Shown piece after piece: positions 9,088-17,930 of a stretch of 64,000 nucleotides of DNA. The stretch comes from Streptomyces bicolor (GTDB lineage Bacteria > Actinomycetota > Actinomycetes > Streptomycetales > Streptomycetaceae). The position numbers and the translations under genes are program-made. The stretch is from the NCBI RefSeq assembly GCF_000719285.1, contig NZ_JOFS01000039.1:4787-68786 (forward strand). Direction: 5' to 3'. The first letter of the stretch is position 1, and every line of letters begins with the position of its first letter. Below the pieces are notes generated by a model. The model saw nothing but the letters and a program-made list of their open reading frames with translations, had not been told where the DNA came from and made no database searches.

Positions 9088-10383
9088 ATGGTGGTTGATA
9101 CATTCGCGACGGACAAGAGCCAGGCCCTGACCGAGGACACGCCCGGACCCGAGGAGGATCCCATCCGCACGCTCCGCTTCGGCGTCAACTACACGCCCCG
9201 CCACGGCTGGTTCCACTCCTGGCACGACTTCGACCCGGCACACGCGCGTGCCGACCTGGAGGCGATAGCCGGGCTCGGCCTCGACCACGTCCGCGTCTTC
9301 CACCTCTGGCCGCTGCTCCAGCCGAACCGCACCCTCGTCCGCACCACCGCGGTCGACCAGCTGGCGCACCTCGTTGACCTGGCCGGCGAGGCCGGTCTCG
9401 ACGTCATGGTGGACGGCGTGCAGGGCCACCTGTCGAGCTTCGACTTCTATCCGGAGTGGACCCGCAGCTGGCACCACCGCAACGTGTTCACGGACCCCGA
9501 GGCCATCGACGCCCAGGCCGCCCTCCTGCGCACCCTCGGCCGCGCCCTCGCGGGCCGCCCCAACCTCCTCGGTCTCCAGCTCGGAAACGAGCTCAACAAC
9601 CTGGTCGAGCACAACCCGGTGACGGCGGACGAGGTCGACCGCTACCTCGACACCCTGCTGACCGCCGCCCGGGACGGCCTCGGCGCGCACGGCGGCCTGG
9701 TCACGCACTCCGCGTACGACGCAGCGTGGTACGGCGACGACCACCCCTTCACCCCCGAGGCCTCCGCCCGCAAGGGCGATCTGACCACCGTCCACCCCTG
9801 GGTGTTCTCCGGCGCCTGCGCCCGCCGCTACGGCCCGCGCTCCCCGCAGGTGCGCCACCTCGCCGAGTACGGCACCGAGCTGGCCAAGGCCTACGCCACC
9901 GACCCCGCCCGCCCCGTCTGGGTCCAGGAGACGGGCGCGCCCGAGCCGCACATCCCGGCCGCCGACGCGCCGGACTTCGCGCGCGCCACCGTACGGAACG
10001 CGGCGGAGTGCACGGGGCTGTGGGGCGTGACCTGGTGGTGCTCACACGACGTGGACCGTTCGCTGGCCGACTTCCCGGAACTGGAGTACACGCTGGGCCT
10101 GTTCGACCCCGTGGGCCGCCCCAAGCCGATCGCCGAGGCCCTCGCGGAGACGGTCGCCGACCTGCGCGCCGAGCCCCACTCGCCCCAGCCCCGCGCCACC
10201 GCTCTCCTCCTGGACTGCACGCCGGGCACGCGGTCGGTGTCCGGTCCGGGCGGCGCGTACTTCGAGGCGTGGATGGGGTTGCGGACGGATGGTGTCCGGC
10301 CGGCGGTGGTCCTGGCCGACCGGGCGGACGACGCGGAGTACCTGGCGGCCCGGGGAATCAAGGAGGTCGTACGGCCGCTCTGA
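9088..10383 (+). CDS. Glycoside hydrolase, clan GH-A (GH5-like)
   Basis: This 431-residue protein has an N-terminal 'RFGVNYTPRHGWFHSW' as in GH5-type barrels. The acid/base Glu is visible in 'LQLGNELNNL', the nucleophile Glu in 'PVWVQETGAPE', and a Trp-rich strand 'WGVTWWCSHDVDRS' lines the active site. No signal peptide is seen, so it acts on imported oligosaccharides. The setting (mannosidase, importer, kinase) would fit a mannosidase/mannanase-like role, but the family cannot be fixed by eye. ATG at 9088 is chosen; an upstream TTG at 9079 is possible. Confidence 0.75.
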   Translation: MVVDTFATDKSQALTEDTPGPEEDPIRTLRFGVNYTPRHGWFHSWHDFDPAHARADLEAIAGLGLDHVRVFHLWPLLQPNRTLVRTTAVDQLAHLVDLAGEAGLDVMVDGVQGHLSSFDFYPEWTRSWHHRNVFTDPEAIDAQAALLRTLGRALAGRPNLLGLQLGNELNNLVEHNPVTADEVDRYLDTLLTAARDGLGAHGGLVTHSAYDAAWYGDDHPFTPEASARKGDLTTVHPWVFSGACARRYGPRSPQVRHLAEYGTELAKAYATDPARPVWVQETGAPEPHIPAADAPDFARATVRNAAECTGLWGVTWWCSHDVDRSLADFPELEYTLGLFDPVGRPKPIAEALAETVADLRAEPHSPQPRATALLLDCTPGTRSVSGPGGAYFEAWMGLRTDGVRPAVVLADRADDAEYLAARGIKEVVRPL

Positions 10384-10395
10384 GCACGGCCCCGG

Positions 10396-10413
10396 CCGGC
10401 GGTCAGCCGCCGG
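10396..10413. terminator. Hairpin between convergent genes
   Basis: CCGGCGG-TCAG-CCGCCGG forms a perfect 7-base-pair stem with a 4-base loop between the stops of the GH-A hydrolase and the NagZ-like gene (it includes the latter's stop codon). There is no U-run, as is common in Streptomyces. Confidence 0.5.
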
Positions 10414-11902
10414 TGACGCCCGTCAGCAGCTCGGCGAGGGCCCGCAGGTTCACCCGCCCGCGCCCGTACGAGCACAGCACACCGCCCTCGGGCAGTCCCG
10501 TGTCCACCCGGACCGCGTCCGGGCGCCGGGCCAGCAGGCCGTCCCGCAGCCGCGCCTGCCAGGGGTGCAGCCCGGCGTCACAGCTGGCGACGACCAGGGG
10601 TGCGGTCCCGCAGCGGCGCAGGATGCCGTCGACGAGGGCGTCCGGGTCCGCGCCGCACTCCCCGGTCACCGCGGTCCCCGTCGCCGTGGGGTCGGCGGCG
10701 CGGATCTCGGTCAGCAGGTCCTCGCCGCCCCAGTTGAGCGCGGGGTGCGGCGGTGGGAAGAGGTCGACGACATGGGCGCCGCGTACGGCGGCCGGTACGC
10801 CCCGGCTGCGTACGGCGCGACGCGCGGCCGCGAGACCGGCCTCGGCGTCCCAGTCGGCGACGTCGGCGGGCGGGGTGGCATAGCGCGTGGCGAGCCGCCG
10901 CACCCGCCCCGCGGCCTCCTCGATCCGCTCCTGGGCCAGCACTCCGGTCCGCAGCCCGTCGAGCACCGCGTCCCGGCAGGCCAGCGTGGTGTCCAGGTCC
11001 GCCACGGCGACGATGACCTGGTCGGCCCCGGCGGCGAGGGCGATGCGCGCGCCGGCCGCCTCGCCGTAGCGGTCGGCGATCGCCTTCATCTCCAGCGCGT
11101 CGCTGACGAGTACGCCGTCGAAGCCGAGATCGTGGCGGAGCAGGTCGCCCAGGATGCGGCGGCTGAGGGTCGCGGGCCGGTTCGGGTCGAGCGCCGGGAA
11201 CACGACATGGGCGCTCATCAGCATCGGCACACCCGCGGCGACGGCCGCTCGGAACGGTTCGAGGTCGGCGCGCAGTTCGTCGTACGGCCTCGGGTCGACG
11301 GCCATGCCGTGGTGGCTGTCGGTGACGGTGCCGCCGTGGCCGGGGAAGTGCTTGGCGCAGGAGGCTATGCCGCGGGCCTCGGTGGCGGTGATCCAGGCGC
11401 GCAGATGGCGGGCGGCGCGCTCGGGGTCGGCGCCGAAGGAACGGGTGCGCACGATCGGGTTGTCCGGCCGGTGCTGGAGGTCGGCCACGGGGGCGTAGGA
11501 GGCGGTGATGCCGAGGGTGGCGAGGTGGCCGGCCAGCGCGTCGGCGCAGCGGGCGGTGAGGTTCGGGTCGTCGACGACGCCGAGGGCGTAGGAGCCGGGG
11601 ACCTCCGGTGCGCCGGCGCGCACCAGGTGGCCGATGCCGCCGCCCTCGTTGTCGATGGCGACGAGGAGGTCGGGGCGTATCGCGCGCAGTTCGTCCGTGA
11701 GGCGGCGCACCTGCTCGGCGTCGCGGACGTTGCGGGTGAACAGGATGACCCCGCCGAGGCCGCGGTCGATGAGCTCCTTGAGGGTGTCCGGCACGCTCGC
11801 GGCCCCGTCGAACCCGGCGACGAGACAGCGGTGGGCGGCTTCGTCCAGGTCGGCGCGGAGCGCGGTGGTCGGCCCGAGGGAGACATGCTCGAAGTGGCTC
11901 AC
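10403..11902 (-). CDS. GH3 NagZ-like beta-N-acetylhexosaminidase
   Basis: A 499-residue GH3 enzyme of the NagZ branch. It carries 'AIDNEGGGIGHLV', the diagnostic loop 'KHFPGHGGTVTDSHHG' (His-Asp acid/base dyad), and the nucleophile Asp in 'GVLVSDALEMKAI'. A C-terminal alpha/beta extension of about 150 residues follows, longer than in single-domain NagZ. No signal peptide is seen. It should release N-acetylhexosamine, which the BadF-type kinase could then phosphorylate. It converges on the GH-A hydrolase gene. Confidence 0.85.
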   Translation of the reverse strand: MSHFEHVSLGPTTALRADLDEAAHRCLVAGFDGAASVPDTLKELIDRGLGGVILFTRNVRDAEQVRRLTDELRAIRPDLLVAIDNEGGGIGHLVRAGAPEVPGSYALGVVDDPNLTARCADALAGHLATLGITASYAPVADLQHRPDNPIVRTRSFGADPERAARHLRAWITATEARGIASCAKHFPGHGGTVTDSHHGMAVDPRPYDELRADLEPFRAAVAAGVPMLMSAHVVFPALDPNRPATLSRRILGDLLRHDLGFDGVLVSDALEMKAIADRYGEAAGARIALAAGADQVIVAVADLDTTLACRDAVLDGLRTGVLAQERIEEAAGRVRRLATRYATPPADVADWDAEAGLAAARRAVRSRGVPAAVRGAHVVDLFPPPHPALNWGGEDLLTEIRAADPTATGTAVTGECGADPDALVDGILRRCGTAPLVVASCDAGLHPWQARLRDGLLARRPDAVRVDTGLPEGGVLCSYGRGRVNLRALAELLTGVTGG

Positions 11903-12027
11903 CCCCGCAATGCTCTGGCTCGGTCAGCCGAAAGTCAACCGTCTGATGGATGGCTGATTCAGCAGCTGGTCAGCTGTGAAAATCCGGTTGTCCGGCGATC
12001 ATCCCGACGTCTACCGTCGTCCTTCAT

Positions 12028-12098
12028 CGGCGTGTAGCTCAGCAGCAGAGCACCGGGCTTGAGACCCGGAGGGCGCAGGGGCGGAACCTGCCACGCCG
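12028..12098 (+). ncRNA. tRNA-like cloverleaf in a 5' leader
   Basis: All four stems pair perfectly: acceptor CGGCGTG/CACGCCG (7), D stem GCTC/GAGC (4), anticodon stem CCGGG/CCCGG (5), T stem GCAGG/CCTGC (5). U8, A9, A14, G15, A21, U33 and the G53-C61 pair are in place, and the anticodon would be UGA. It departs from real tRNAs: the T loop is GGCGGAA instead of TTCRANY, the D loop lacks GG, no CCA is encoded, and the 5-base variable loop does not suit a serine tRNA. The start codon of the next gene is 3 bases after the discriminator base. The only purine-rich ribosome-site candidate lies inside the T arm. I read it as a tRNA mimic that may control the downstream gene, rather than a decoding tRNA. 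Confidence 0.6.
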
Positions 12099-12101
12099 GC
12101 T

Positions 12102-14423
12102 ATGAACGACAACGCTGAGCAGCAGCCCCTCACCGCGGACCCGTCCTATGCGGCGGCCCAGCTGGCCAGGGCCTTCACGACCGCACTGGCCCATGAGGAC
12201 GCCGACACCCGGCGTCGCGCCGAGGTGCGAGGGCAGCGCTGGCGGGCGGTGCTCGCGGGGATGGCGGCGGGTCGGCTGACGGTCGGTTCCCGCACCCCCG
12301 TGGCCGGGCTGCCGGCCTGGGTGACCCCGGAGGTGATGCGGGGCGGCTTCGCCACGGGCACCGCGGGCGCGGGCGGCCCGCTCCAGCCGTACGAGACCGA
12401 GGTCGCGCGGAGTTTCGGAGTGCCGGCCGAGCGGCGCGCGCTCTTCGCGCACTGTCTGACCGAGGCGGGACTCGAGTGGCTGTGGGCCCGGCTGGACAGC
12501 GGCCACTACGAGATCGCGGTGCCCGAGGAGGCCGCGCTGCTCACCATGGCCTGGCTGGTGCGGAACGGGGAGACGGACGCGGCGCTGGACCTCGCGGCGG
12601 AACTGGAACCGTTCGCCGACCGGCTGCGCTTCCTTCCCCGCCCGGCGGACGGACCCGCGCCGGAGGCCGGTGCGGCGGACGCCGGCACGGCCGTCCACCG
12701 GCTCACCGTCTCCGACGCCGTCGACACCCTCGTGCGGCGGCGGCCCCACGTGGCCGTCGAGACCCAGCGCGAGGCACTCGCCGTATGGCAGCCGTTCGGC
12801 GACGAACTGCTCGTCCACTGGCTGGAGACGGCCCGGGAGGGCCGGGTGCTCGCACTCGCCCCGGACCTCGGCTGGTCGGCACGCGGCGCTGCCCTGCTCG
12901 ACCGCTACCGGGCCCTGGCCGCGGAGCACACCCGCTGCACCAAGCACCGCAACCCCAAGGAGAACCTGGGCATTCTGCGCGGCGCGCTGGAGGAGACCGT
13001 CGCCGGACGGCCACTCGACGCGCGCCGCCTCGGCCTGCTGCGGCACGCCGTGGCGTCCATGGTGCGGCGGCGTGGTCTGCCCGGCTCCGCAGCGCACACG
13101 GCCCTGCGCCGGAACCAGGCCGCGCAGGCGGCGCTTCCCTCCCACCACGCCCTGGCCCAACTGGTGCTGAGCCGGCTCGCCGCACTCCCCCAGGAGACGG
13201 GTATCGCCGATGTCGGCCCCGTCGTCACCGCGGTCACACGGGAGGAGAGCCAGGAGACCGGCCTGCCCGCCGGGGCTGCCGTACCGCCCGCGATCCGCCA
13301 GGTGGTCGAGGCCGCGTTGAGCGCACCGATCGGCACGCTCGTGGAGCGGGGCGTCGTCCCGTCCGCCGAGGTGATGACCGAGCTGGTACCGCAGCTGGTC
13401 GCCGCCACCACGGCGCAGGCCTTCCGCGACGAGGCGCTGCGGACGCTGATGGCCGCGAACTACCGGGCGTTCCGCAACCGCCGCTCCCTGCTCCTGCTCA
13501 ACCTGGAACGGCAGGTGCGGGTCGAGGAACTGCCCTGGGTACGGGCGGTGTCCGGGCAGCGCGCCGCGGTGCTGGGCCAGCCGGACGGCGACGGTGCGCT
13601 CGCCGTGCTGCGGCAGCTCGGCGAGCTGGCCGTGCAGGCGTTCCCGGGCACGATCCTGCCCAACCCGCTCGTCCGCGAGCTCGGCGTGCTCGCCCGCCAG
13701 GGCGATCTGGGCGCCCCGTTCGTGGAGGAGCTGGCGGCCGACATCTTCATGGGCGCCTTCAGCCCCAAGTTCCTCACCGCGGCGCGGATCGCGGGCGAGC
13801 TGCTCGGCGGCACGCTGTACGAGCGCTACTACGGCATCGACTACAAGGCAATCCGCAACCTGGCGATCGCCGAGACGGGCGCGGCGCTGAGCCGTACATA
13901 CGGCGCCCGTACGTCCCCCGGGTTCGCGCGGCTGTGCGCCGAGCGGGCCGGCCATGCGTCCGGGGCCGCCTCTGGGTCCGTGGCGGCCAACGGCACGGTG
14001 ATCGAGCAGGCGCAGATCCTCACCACGCACAACCTGGCCACGCTGGTCCACCGGGTGGGCATCGCCCCGCGGCCCGGCTGGGCCGACCTGGCGCGCCACG
14101 CCTTCGGCACGGTGGGCCGGCTGACCGCCCGCGTGCACCACAACCCGCGCCCCCTGGCCACGATCAAGGACGCGGCGTACGCGTGGCGCCAGATGGTGTT
14201 CCACCTGTCCTTGTGCACGCCCGACGAACAGCGGCGGGTCGTCGCCGGCCTGGACGAGGAGGCCGCCCGCCACCCCGCCCACGTCACGGCGCGACTGGCC
14301 CCCGCGCTGGCGGGTCTGCTCCTGGTCGCCGAGGGCGGCGCGTTCGGCCCCGCCGGAACGGCGGACGGCGGGCGCGCTCGGCGTTTTCTGGGGTGGAGTA
14401 CCGACGGGCACTGGATGCGGTGA
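12102..14423 (+). CDS. Large soluble protein of unknown function behind a tRNA-like leader
   Basis: A 773-residue, Ala/Leu/Arg-rich, apparently all-helical protein with no signal peptide or membrane segment. I recognise no catalytic motif. A central stretch 'CTKHRNPKENLGILRGALE' is the most distinctive part; a von Willebrand A domain, as in Ro/TROVE proteins that bind tRNA-mimicking Y RNAs, is not seen. The ATG follows the cloverleaf by 3 bases and has no separate ribosome site, so expression probably depends on the folding state of that RNA. The protein could bind tRNA or the leader itself, but nothing in the sequence proves this. It stands alone, with about 300 bases of spacer after it. Confidence 0.7.
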   Translation: MNDNAEQQPLTADPSYAAAQLARAFTTALAHEDADTRRRAEVRGQRWRAVLAGMAAGRLTVGSRTPVAGLPAWVTPEVMRGGFATGTAGAGGPLQPYETEVARSFGVPAERRALFAHCLTEAGLEWLWARLDSGHYEIAVPEEAALLTMAWLVRNGETDAALDLAAELEPFADRLRFLPRPADGPAPEAGAADAGTAVHRLTVSDAVDTLVRRRPHVAVETQREALAVWQPFGDELLVHWLETAREGRVLALAPDLGWSARGAALLDRYRALAAEHTRCTKHRNPKENLGILRGALEETVAGRPLDARRLGLLRHAVASMVRRRGLPGSAAHTALRRNQAAQAALPSHHALAQLVLSRLAALPQETGIADVGPVVTAVTREESQETGLPAGAAVPPAIRQVVEAALSAPIGTLVERGVVPSAEVMTELVPQLVAATTAQAFRDEALRTLMAANYRAFRNRRSLLLLNLERQVRVEELPWVRAVSGQRAAVLGQPDGDGALAVLRQLGELAVQAFPGTILPNPLVRELGVLARQGDLGAPFVEELAADIFMGAFSPKFLTAARIAGELLGGTLYERYYGIDYKAIRNLAIAETGAALSRTYGARTSPGFARLCAERAGHASGAASGSVAANGTVIEQAQILTTHNLATLVHRVGIAPRPGWADLARHAFGTVGRLTARVHHNPRPLATIKDAAYAWRQMVFHLSLCTPDEQRRVVAGLDEEAARHPAHVTARLAPALAGLLLVAEGGAFGPAGTADGGRARRFLGWSTDGHWMR

Positions 14424-14725
14424 GGGCGGGGGCTCGGGTGCGGCGGGAGGGGCGTACACGGCCGACGGGTTCGGCACCCGTAACGGAACCAATCGGACAA
14501 CGAACGACAACCACCCCCTGCACCCCAGCAGCACCACAAACACCTCGCCGCCGGTAACGGCAGGCCAACGCCCCCGGCCGCGTCGCCCGCCCGCCGACGC
14601 CGCTTCCGCTTCCGGACACCACGGCGTCACGTCGAACGGGCACGTTTCGGTCGTCCCCTCCTGCCTCGCCCTCTAGCCGTCCGCCCCGCGTCCGCGCGGG
14701 TGGGACGCGGAAGGACGACCGCGCT
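14424..14725 (+). other. Intergenic spacer, about 300 bases
   Basis: No open frame with coding character fills this spacer between the unknown 773-residue protein gene and the YbhN-like gene. Several short GC hairpins can be drawn (for example around CCGCGTCCGCGCGGG near 14,685), but none is clearly a terminator. A purine-rich GGAAGGA near 14,709 serves the next gene. Confidence 0.5.
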
Positions 14726-15739
14726 GTGTCCTCGCTCCCGCTCAGCGATCTCCCCGGATCGCTGCCCGCCACGGCCACCCCCGCTCCGGCCCGCTCCCCC
14801 TTCGCCCCCGCACACCTCACCCGCCACGCGCTGACCCTGCTCCCGCTCCTGCTGGTCGGCGCATGGGCGGCGGCCGACTGGCGCACCTTCCATGACGGGG
14901 CGGCCCGGCTCGCCTCCGCCGACCCGTGGTGGCTGCTGTCCGGCCTCTTCTTCACCTGCACGGGCTGGGTGATCGCCGCGGTCGTCCGCCAGGGCGCCCT
15001 GCCGGAACGGCTGCCGCCGGGCCCGCTGCTCGCATCGCAGTTCGCGGCCGGCGCCGCCAACCATGTGCTGCCGGCGAGCATCGGCGCCCACGCCGTCACC
15101 CTGCGCTTCCTGCAGAACCAGGGCATACCCCTGGCCCGGGGCACCGCCTCGCTCGCCCTGTACTCGCTGGTCAAGCCGATCGCGAAGACGGCGGTCCTGC
15201 TCGGTTTCCTCGTGGCCTTCCCCGACCTGCTGCACCTGGGCGAACTCATCCCGGACAGGCGGACGTTGGCCCTCGTGGCCGTCGGCGTGACGGCGGCCCT
15301 CGCCACGGCGGGCATCCTCGCGGCGGCCGTACGACCGCTCCGTCGCCCCCTCGTCTGCTTCGTACGCACCGCCCTCACGGACGCCCGGATCCTGCACACC
15401 CGGCCCTCCCGCGTCCTCGCCCTGTGGGGCGGGGCGGCCGCCACCCCGCTGCTCCAGGCGAGCGTGATCGCCTCGGTCGGCTTCGCGCTCGGCCTGCCGC
15501 TGTCCTGGACGCAGGTGACCCTCGCCCTCCTCCTCGCCAGCACCGCCGTGGGCGCCGTGCCCGCGCCTGGCGGCATCGGTCCCGTGGACGCGGCCCTGGT
15601 GTTCATGATGGTCACCTTCGGCGCCCCGACGGGCCTCGCCGCGGCCACGGTCATCGGCTACCGCGTCCTGACGGTCTGGGTACCCCTGCTGCCGGGCGCG
15701 CTGGTGCTGTCGATCATGGTCCAGCGCAAGATGCTCTGA
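14726..15739 (+). CDS. YbhN/LPG-synthase-type integral membrane protein
   Basis: A 337-residue polytopic protein with about eight hydrophobic segments and the conserved family pattern 'ALLLASTAVGAVPAPGGIGPVDAAL', which matches the lysylphosphatidylglycerol synthase transmembrane (UPF0104/flippase-like) family. The soluble lysyl-transferase domain of MprF is absent, so it probably moves or protects a lipid rather than charging it. GTG at 14726 is used, with GGAAGGA upstream. Substrate unknown. Confidence 0.8.
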   Translation: MSSLPLSDLPGSLPATATPAPARSPFAPAHLTRHALTLLPLLLVGAWAAADWRTFHDGAARLASADPWWLLSGLFFTCTGWVIAAVVRQGALPERLPPGPLLASQFAAGAANHVLPASIGAHAVTLRFLQNQGIPLARGTASLALYSLVKPIAKTAVLLGFLVAFPDLLHLGELIPDRRTLALVAVGVTAALATAGILAAAVRPLRRPLVCFVRTALTDARILHTRPSRVLALWGGAAATPLLQASVIASVGFALGLPLSWTQVTLALLLASTAVGAVPAPGGIGPVDAALVFMMVTFGAPTGLAAATVIGYRVLTVWVPLLPGALVLSIMVQRKML

Positions 15740-15766
15740 GCCGGTCAGGAACCTGCCGCCTTTGAA

Positions 15767-15820
15767 TAGACGCAACGTGTGGTCTAGTCTCCAGACAAGA
15801 CGCAACGGTAAGTCTTGTCT
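15767..15820 (+). promoter_or_regulatory. Tandem operators upstream of the MFS gene
   Basis: Two inverted repeats with the same layout stand in tandem: TAGAC-N10-GTCTA (15767-15786) and AAGAC-N10-GTCTT (15797-15816). The second extends to perfect 9-base arms, AGACAAGAC-N10-GTCTTGTCT (15793-15820). Both share the core GACGCAACG. They are 30 bases apart centre to centre, about three helical turns, and lie about 60 bases upstream of the MFS start. The TetR protein encoded after the pump is the likely ligand. Confidence 0.65.
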
Positions 15821-15878
15821 TTGTTTCGGGGTTGCCGCGCGTCTTCCAGCCGCGACCGCTCATGAGAGGCGACACACC

Positions 15879-17105
15879 GTGAGGAACCCAACCGCCCGCG
15901 CGATCGATCCACCCACCACGCCTGAGGGAGGGAAGGGCGGCCGACTCGCCGCGTGCAGCGTGGCCTTCGCCTTATGGATCACCATGGCCGGCACCACCGC
16001 ACCCACCCCCCTCTACCCGCTCTACGGCGAGGAGTTCGGCTTCACGCCCTTCACCGTGACCGTGGTCTTCGCCGTGTACGCGCTCGGCGTCGTCCTCGGG
16101 CTGCTGGTCTTCGGCCGACTGTCGGACCAGGTGGGACGCCGCCCGGTGCTCATCGCGGCCACGCTGCTGTCCGCGGTCGCCGCAGGCGTCTTCCTGGTCG
16201 CCGAGAACGTCGGGGCCATGCTCGTCGCCCGGGTCGTCTCCGGCCTCTCGGCGGCCCTGGTGACCGGCGCCGCGACCGCCTCCCTCGCCGAGCGGCTCGG
16301 GCCACACGCGCGCGTGAAGCCCGCCACCATCGCGCTGTTCGCGAACATGGGGGGCCTCGCCTGCGGCACGCTGCTGGCCGGCATCCTGGCCGACGTCGCC
16401 CCGTCCCCACTGCGCACACCCTGGGTCGTCATGCTCGCCCTGGCCACCATCGGCGTACTCGGCGTCCTGGTGAACGGGGAGAGCTCCACGCACCGGTCCG
16501 GCTTCTCCCCGCGGTTCCAGCCGCTGCACGTCCCCGGCGAGTTCCGCTCGGACTTCCTGCGCTGCGCGATGGCGGCCGGATCGGGGTTCGCGGTGCTCGG
16601 CGTCCTCACGGCCGTCACCGGTCTCTTCCTGGGCACGGTCCGGCACGAGTCCAGCCATGCGCTGGCCGGCCTCGTCGTCTTCGTCGCCTTCGCCTGCACC
16701 GCCCTTGGCCAGCTCCTGGTCCGCGCCCTCAGGCGCCCCACCGCCCTGCCCGCGGCCTGCGCGGGGCTGATCGCCGCTGCCTGCCTGATCGCCCTGTCGA
16801 TGGCCACCGGCGCTCTGGCACCCCTGCTCGCCGGCGCCGCCGTCAACGGGCTGGCGACCGGCATCGCGGTCGGCCACGGCATCGGCGGCATCACCACGCG
16901 CAGCGCTCCCCAGCACCGGGGCGCGGCGGTGTCCACCTTCTTCGCCATCCTGTACTCGATGCTCGCGGTGCCCGCGATCGGCGTGGGCGTCCTGATCCGC
17001 GAGACCGGCCTGCGCCCGGCCGGTGAGACGTTCAGCGCGGTGGTCGCCGCGCTCTGTCTCGGCGTACTGCTCAGCCTGGTGCGAACCCGCGGGAAGGCCG
17101 CCTGA
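15879..17105 (+). CDS. MFS efflux transporter
   Basis: A 408-residue, 12-segment major facilitator. The loop after segment 2 holds 'GRLSDQVGRRPVLIAA', the classic MFS motif A. The GTG start at 15879 follows a GAGAGGC site; starting here gives a short cytoplasmic tail before the first membrane segment. It is probably a drug or metabolite exporter controlled by the tandem operators and the TetR gene downstream. Codon 32 (15972-15974) is TTA, the rare leucine codon read by bldA tRNA in Streptomyces, so translation may be delayed until development. Confidence 0.85.
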   Translation: MRNPTARAIDPPTTPEGGKGGRLAACSVAFALWITMAGTTAPTPLYPLYGEEFGFTPFTVTVVFAVYALGVVLGLLVFGRLSDQVGRRPVLIAATLLSAVAAGVFLVAENVGAMLVARVVSGLSAALVTGAATASLAERLGPHARVKPATIALFANMGGLACGTLLAGILADVAPSPLRTPWVVMLALATIGVLGVLVNGESSTHRSGFSPRFQPLHVPGEFRSDFLRCAMAAGSGFAVLGVLTAVTGLFLGTVRHESSHALAGLVVFVAFACTALGQLLVRALRRPTALPAACAGLIAAACLIALSMATGALAPLLAGAAVNGLATGIAVGHGIGGITTRSAPQHRGAAVSTFFAILYSMLAVPAIGVGVLIRETGLRPAGETFSAVVAALCLGVLLSLVRTRGKAA

Positions 17106-17188
17106 TCCGGGCCCCCAGCACCCCGATTCACGGCGCACCCCTGTGCCAGAATCTCAGCGAACGTACGACTCGAAAGGTTGACGGGACC

Positions 17189-17839
17189 ATCAGCGCCACG
17201 CGGAAACCACGACAGGCCGGCGAACGGACCACGGTCGTCAGCCGGACCGGCCCGCACCGCAGCGAGAGCGTCCGGCTGGCGGTCCTGCACGCGGCGGACG
17301 ACCTCCTCGTCGAGAAGGGGTTCGCGGGGCTGACCATCGAGGGCATCGCCCAGCGCGCGGGCGTGGCCAAGCAGACCATCTACCGCTGGTGGAAGTCGAA
17401 GGTCGACATCCTCCTGGACACCCTCGCCGACGACGCCCGCGAGGCCCTTCAGTGGCGCACGGACGAGGCCACGGGCACCGAGGAGAACCTGGCGGCGCAG
17501 CTGCGGCGCACGGCCGATTTCTTCGACGAGCCGGCCGGCCGTGTCCTCCAGGCGCTGCTCGGCCACGCGCAGTTGGAGAGCGACACGGCGGCGGCACTGC
17601 GCGCGGGGTTCCTGAAGGAGCAACGCGACCGGGACGTGGCCGGCCTGCGCGAACTCCTCGCCCGCGACCCGGAGCTCACCGTCGACGACCGGGCTCTCGG
17701 CCACCTGGTGGATCTGCTGCTCGGCCCGCTGTACTACCGGGTGCTCGTGCCGGGCACGCCCATCGACACGGAGCTCGTGAACTCCACGGCCCGGCTCGTG
17801 CTCGCCCTCGCACGCGAGGCGTCACCGAAGGCCATCTGA
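17189..17839 (+). CDS. TetR-family repressor with a non-canonical ATC start
   Basis: About 216 residues. The DNA-binding helix-turn-helix is clear: 'LTIEGIAQRAGVAKQTIYRWWKSK', followed by a TetR C-terminal ligand domain. The frame runs upstream through the whole HTH but contains no ATG, GTG or TTG before a GTG (17363) that would start inside the recognition helix. The best start is ATC at 17189, 11 bases after AAAGG, giving a natural N-terminus (I/M-SATRKPRQAG). This is either a rare AUC start, as known in infC-type genes, or a G-to-C change of ATG. It probably represses the MFS pump just upstream. Confidence 0.75.
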   Translation: MSATRKPRQAGERTTVVSRTGPHRSESVRLAVLHAADDLLVEKGFAGLTIEGIAQRAGVAKQTIYRWWKSKVDILLDTLADDAREALQWRTDEATGTEENLAAQLRRTADFFDEPAGRVLQALLGHAQLESDTAAALRAGFLKEQRDRDVAGLRELLARDPELTVDDRALGHLVDLLLGPLYYRVLVPGTPIDTELVNSTARLVLALAREASPKAI

Positions 17840-17930
17840 CCCACCCCGGACCGTGGCCGTCTCGTCGTACAGCAGCCGCCCGGTCCCGAGCGGCACGCCG
17901 TCCTCCCGGACCGTTCGGCCTGTCCGCCCG

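Noticed and set aside
12028..12098. A functional tRNA-Ser(UGA) gene
   Set aside because: The variable loop is 5 bases, whereas serine tRNAs have a long arm, and the T loop lacks TTC. A cis-acting mimic fits better.
12102..14423. Ro60/TROVE protein paired with a Y RNA
   Set aside because: The idea is attractive given the tRNA mimic, but no von Willebrand A domain or metal-site DxSxS motif is present.
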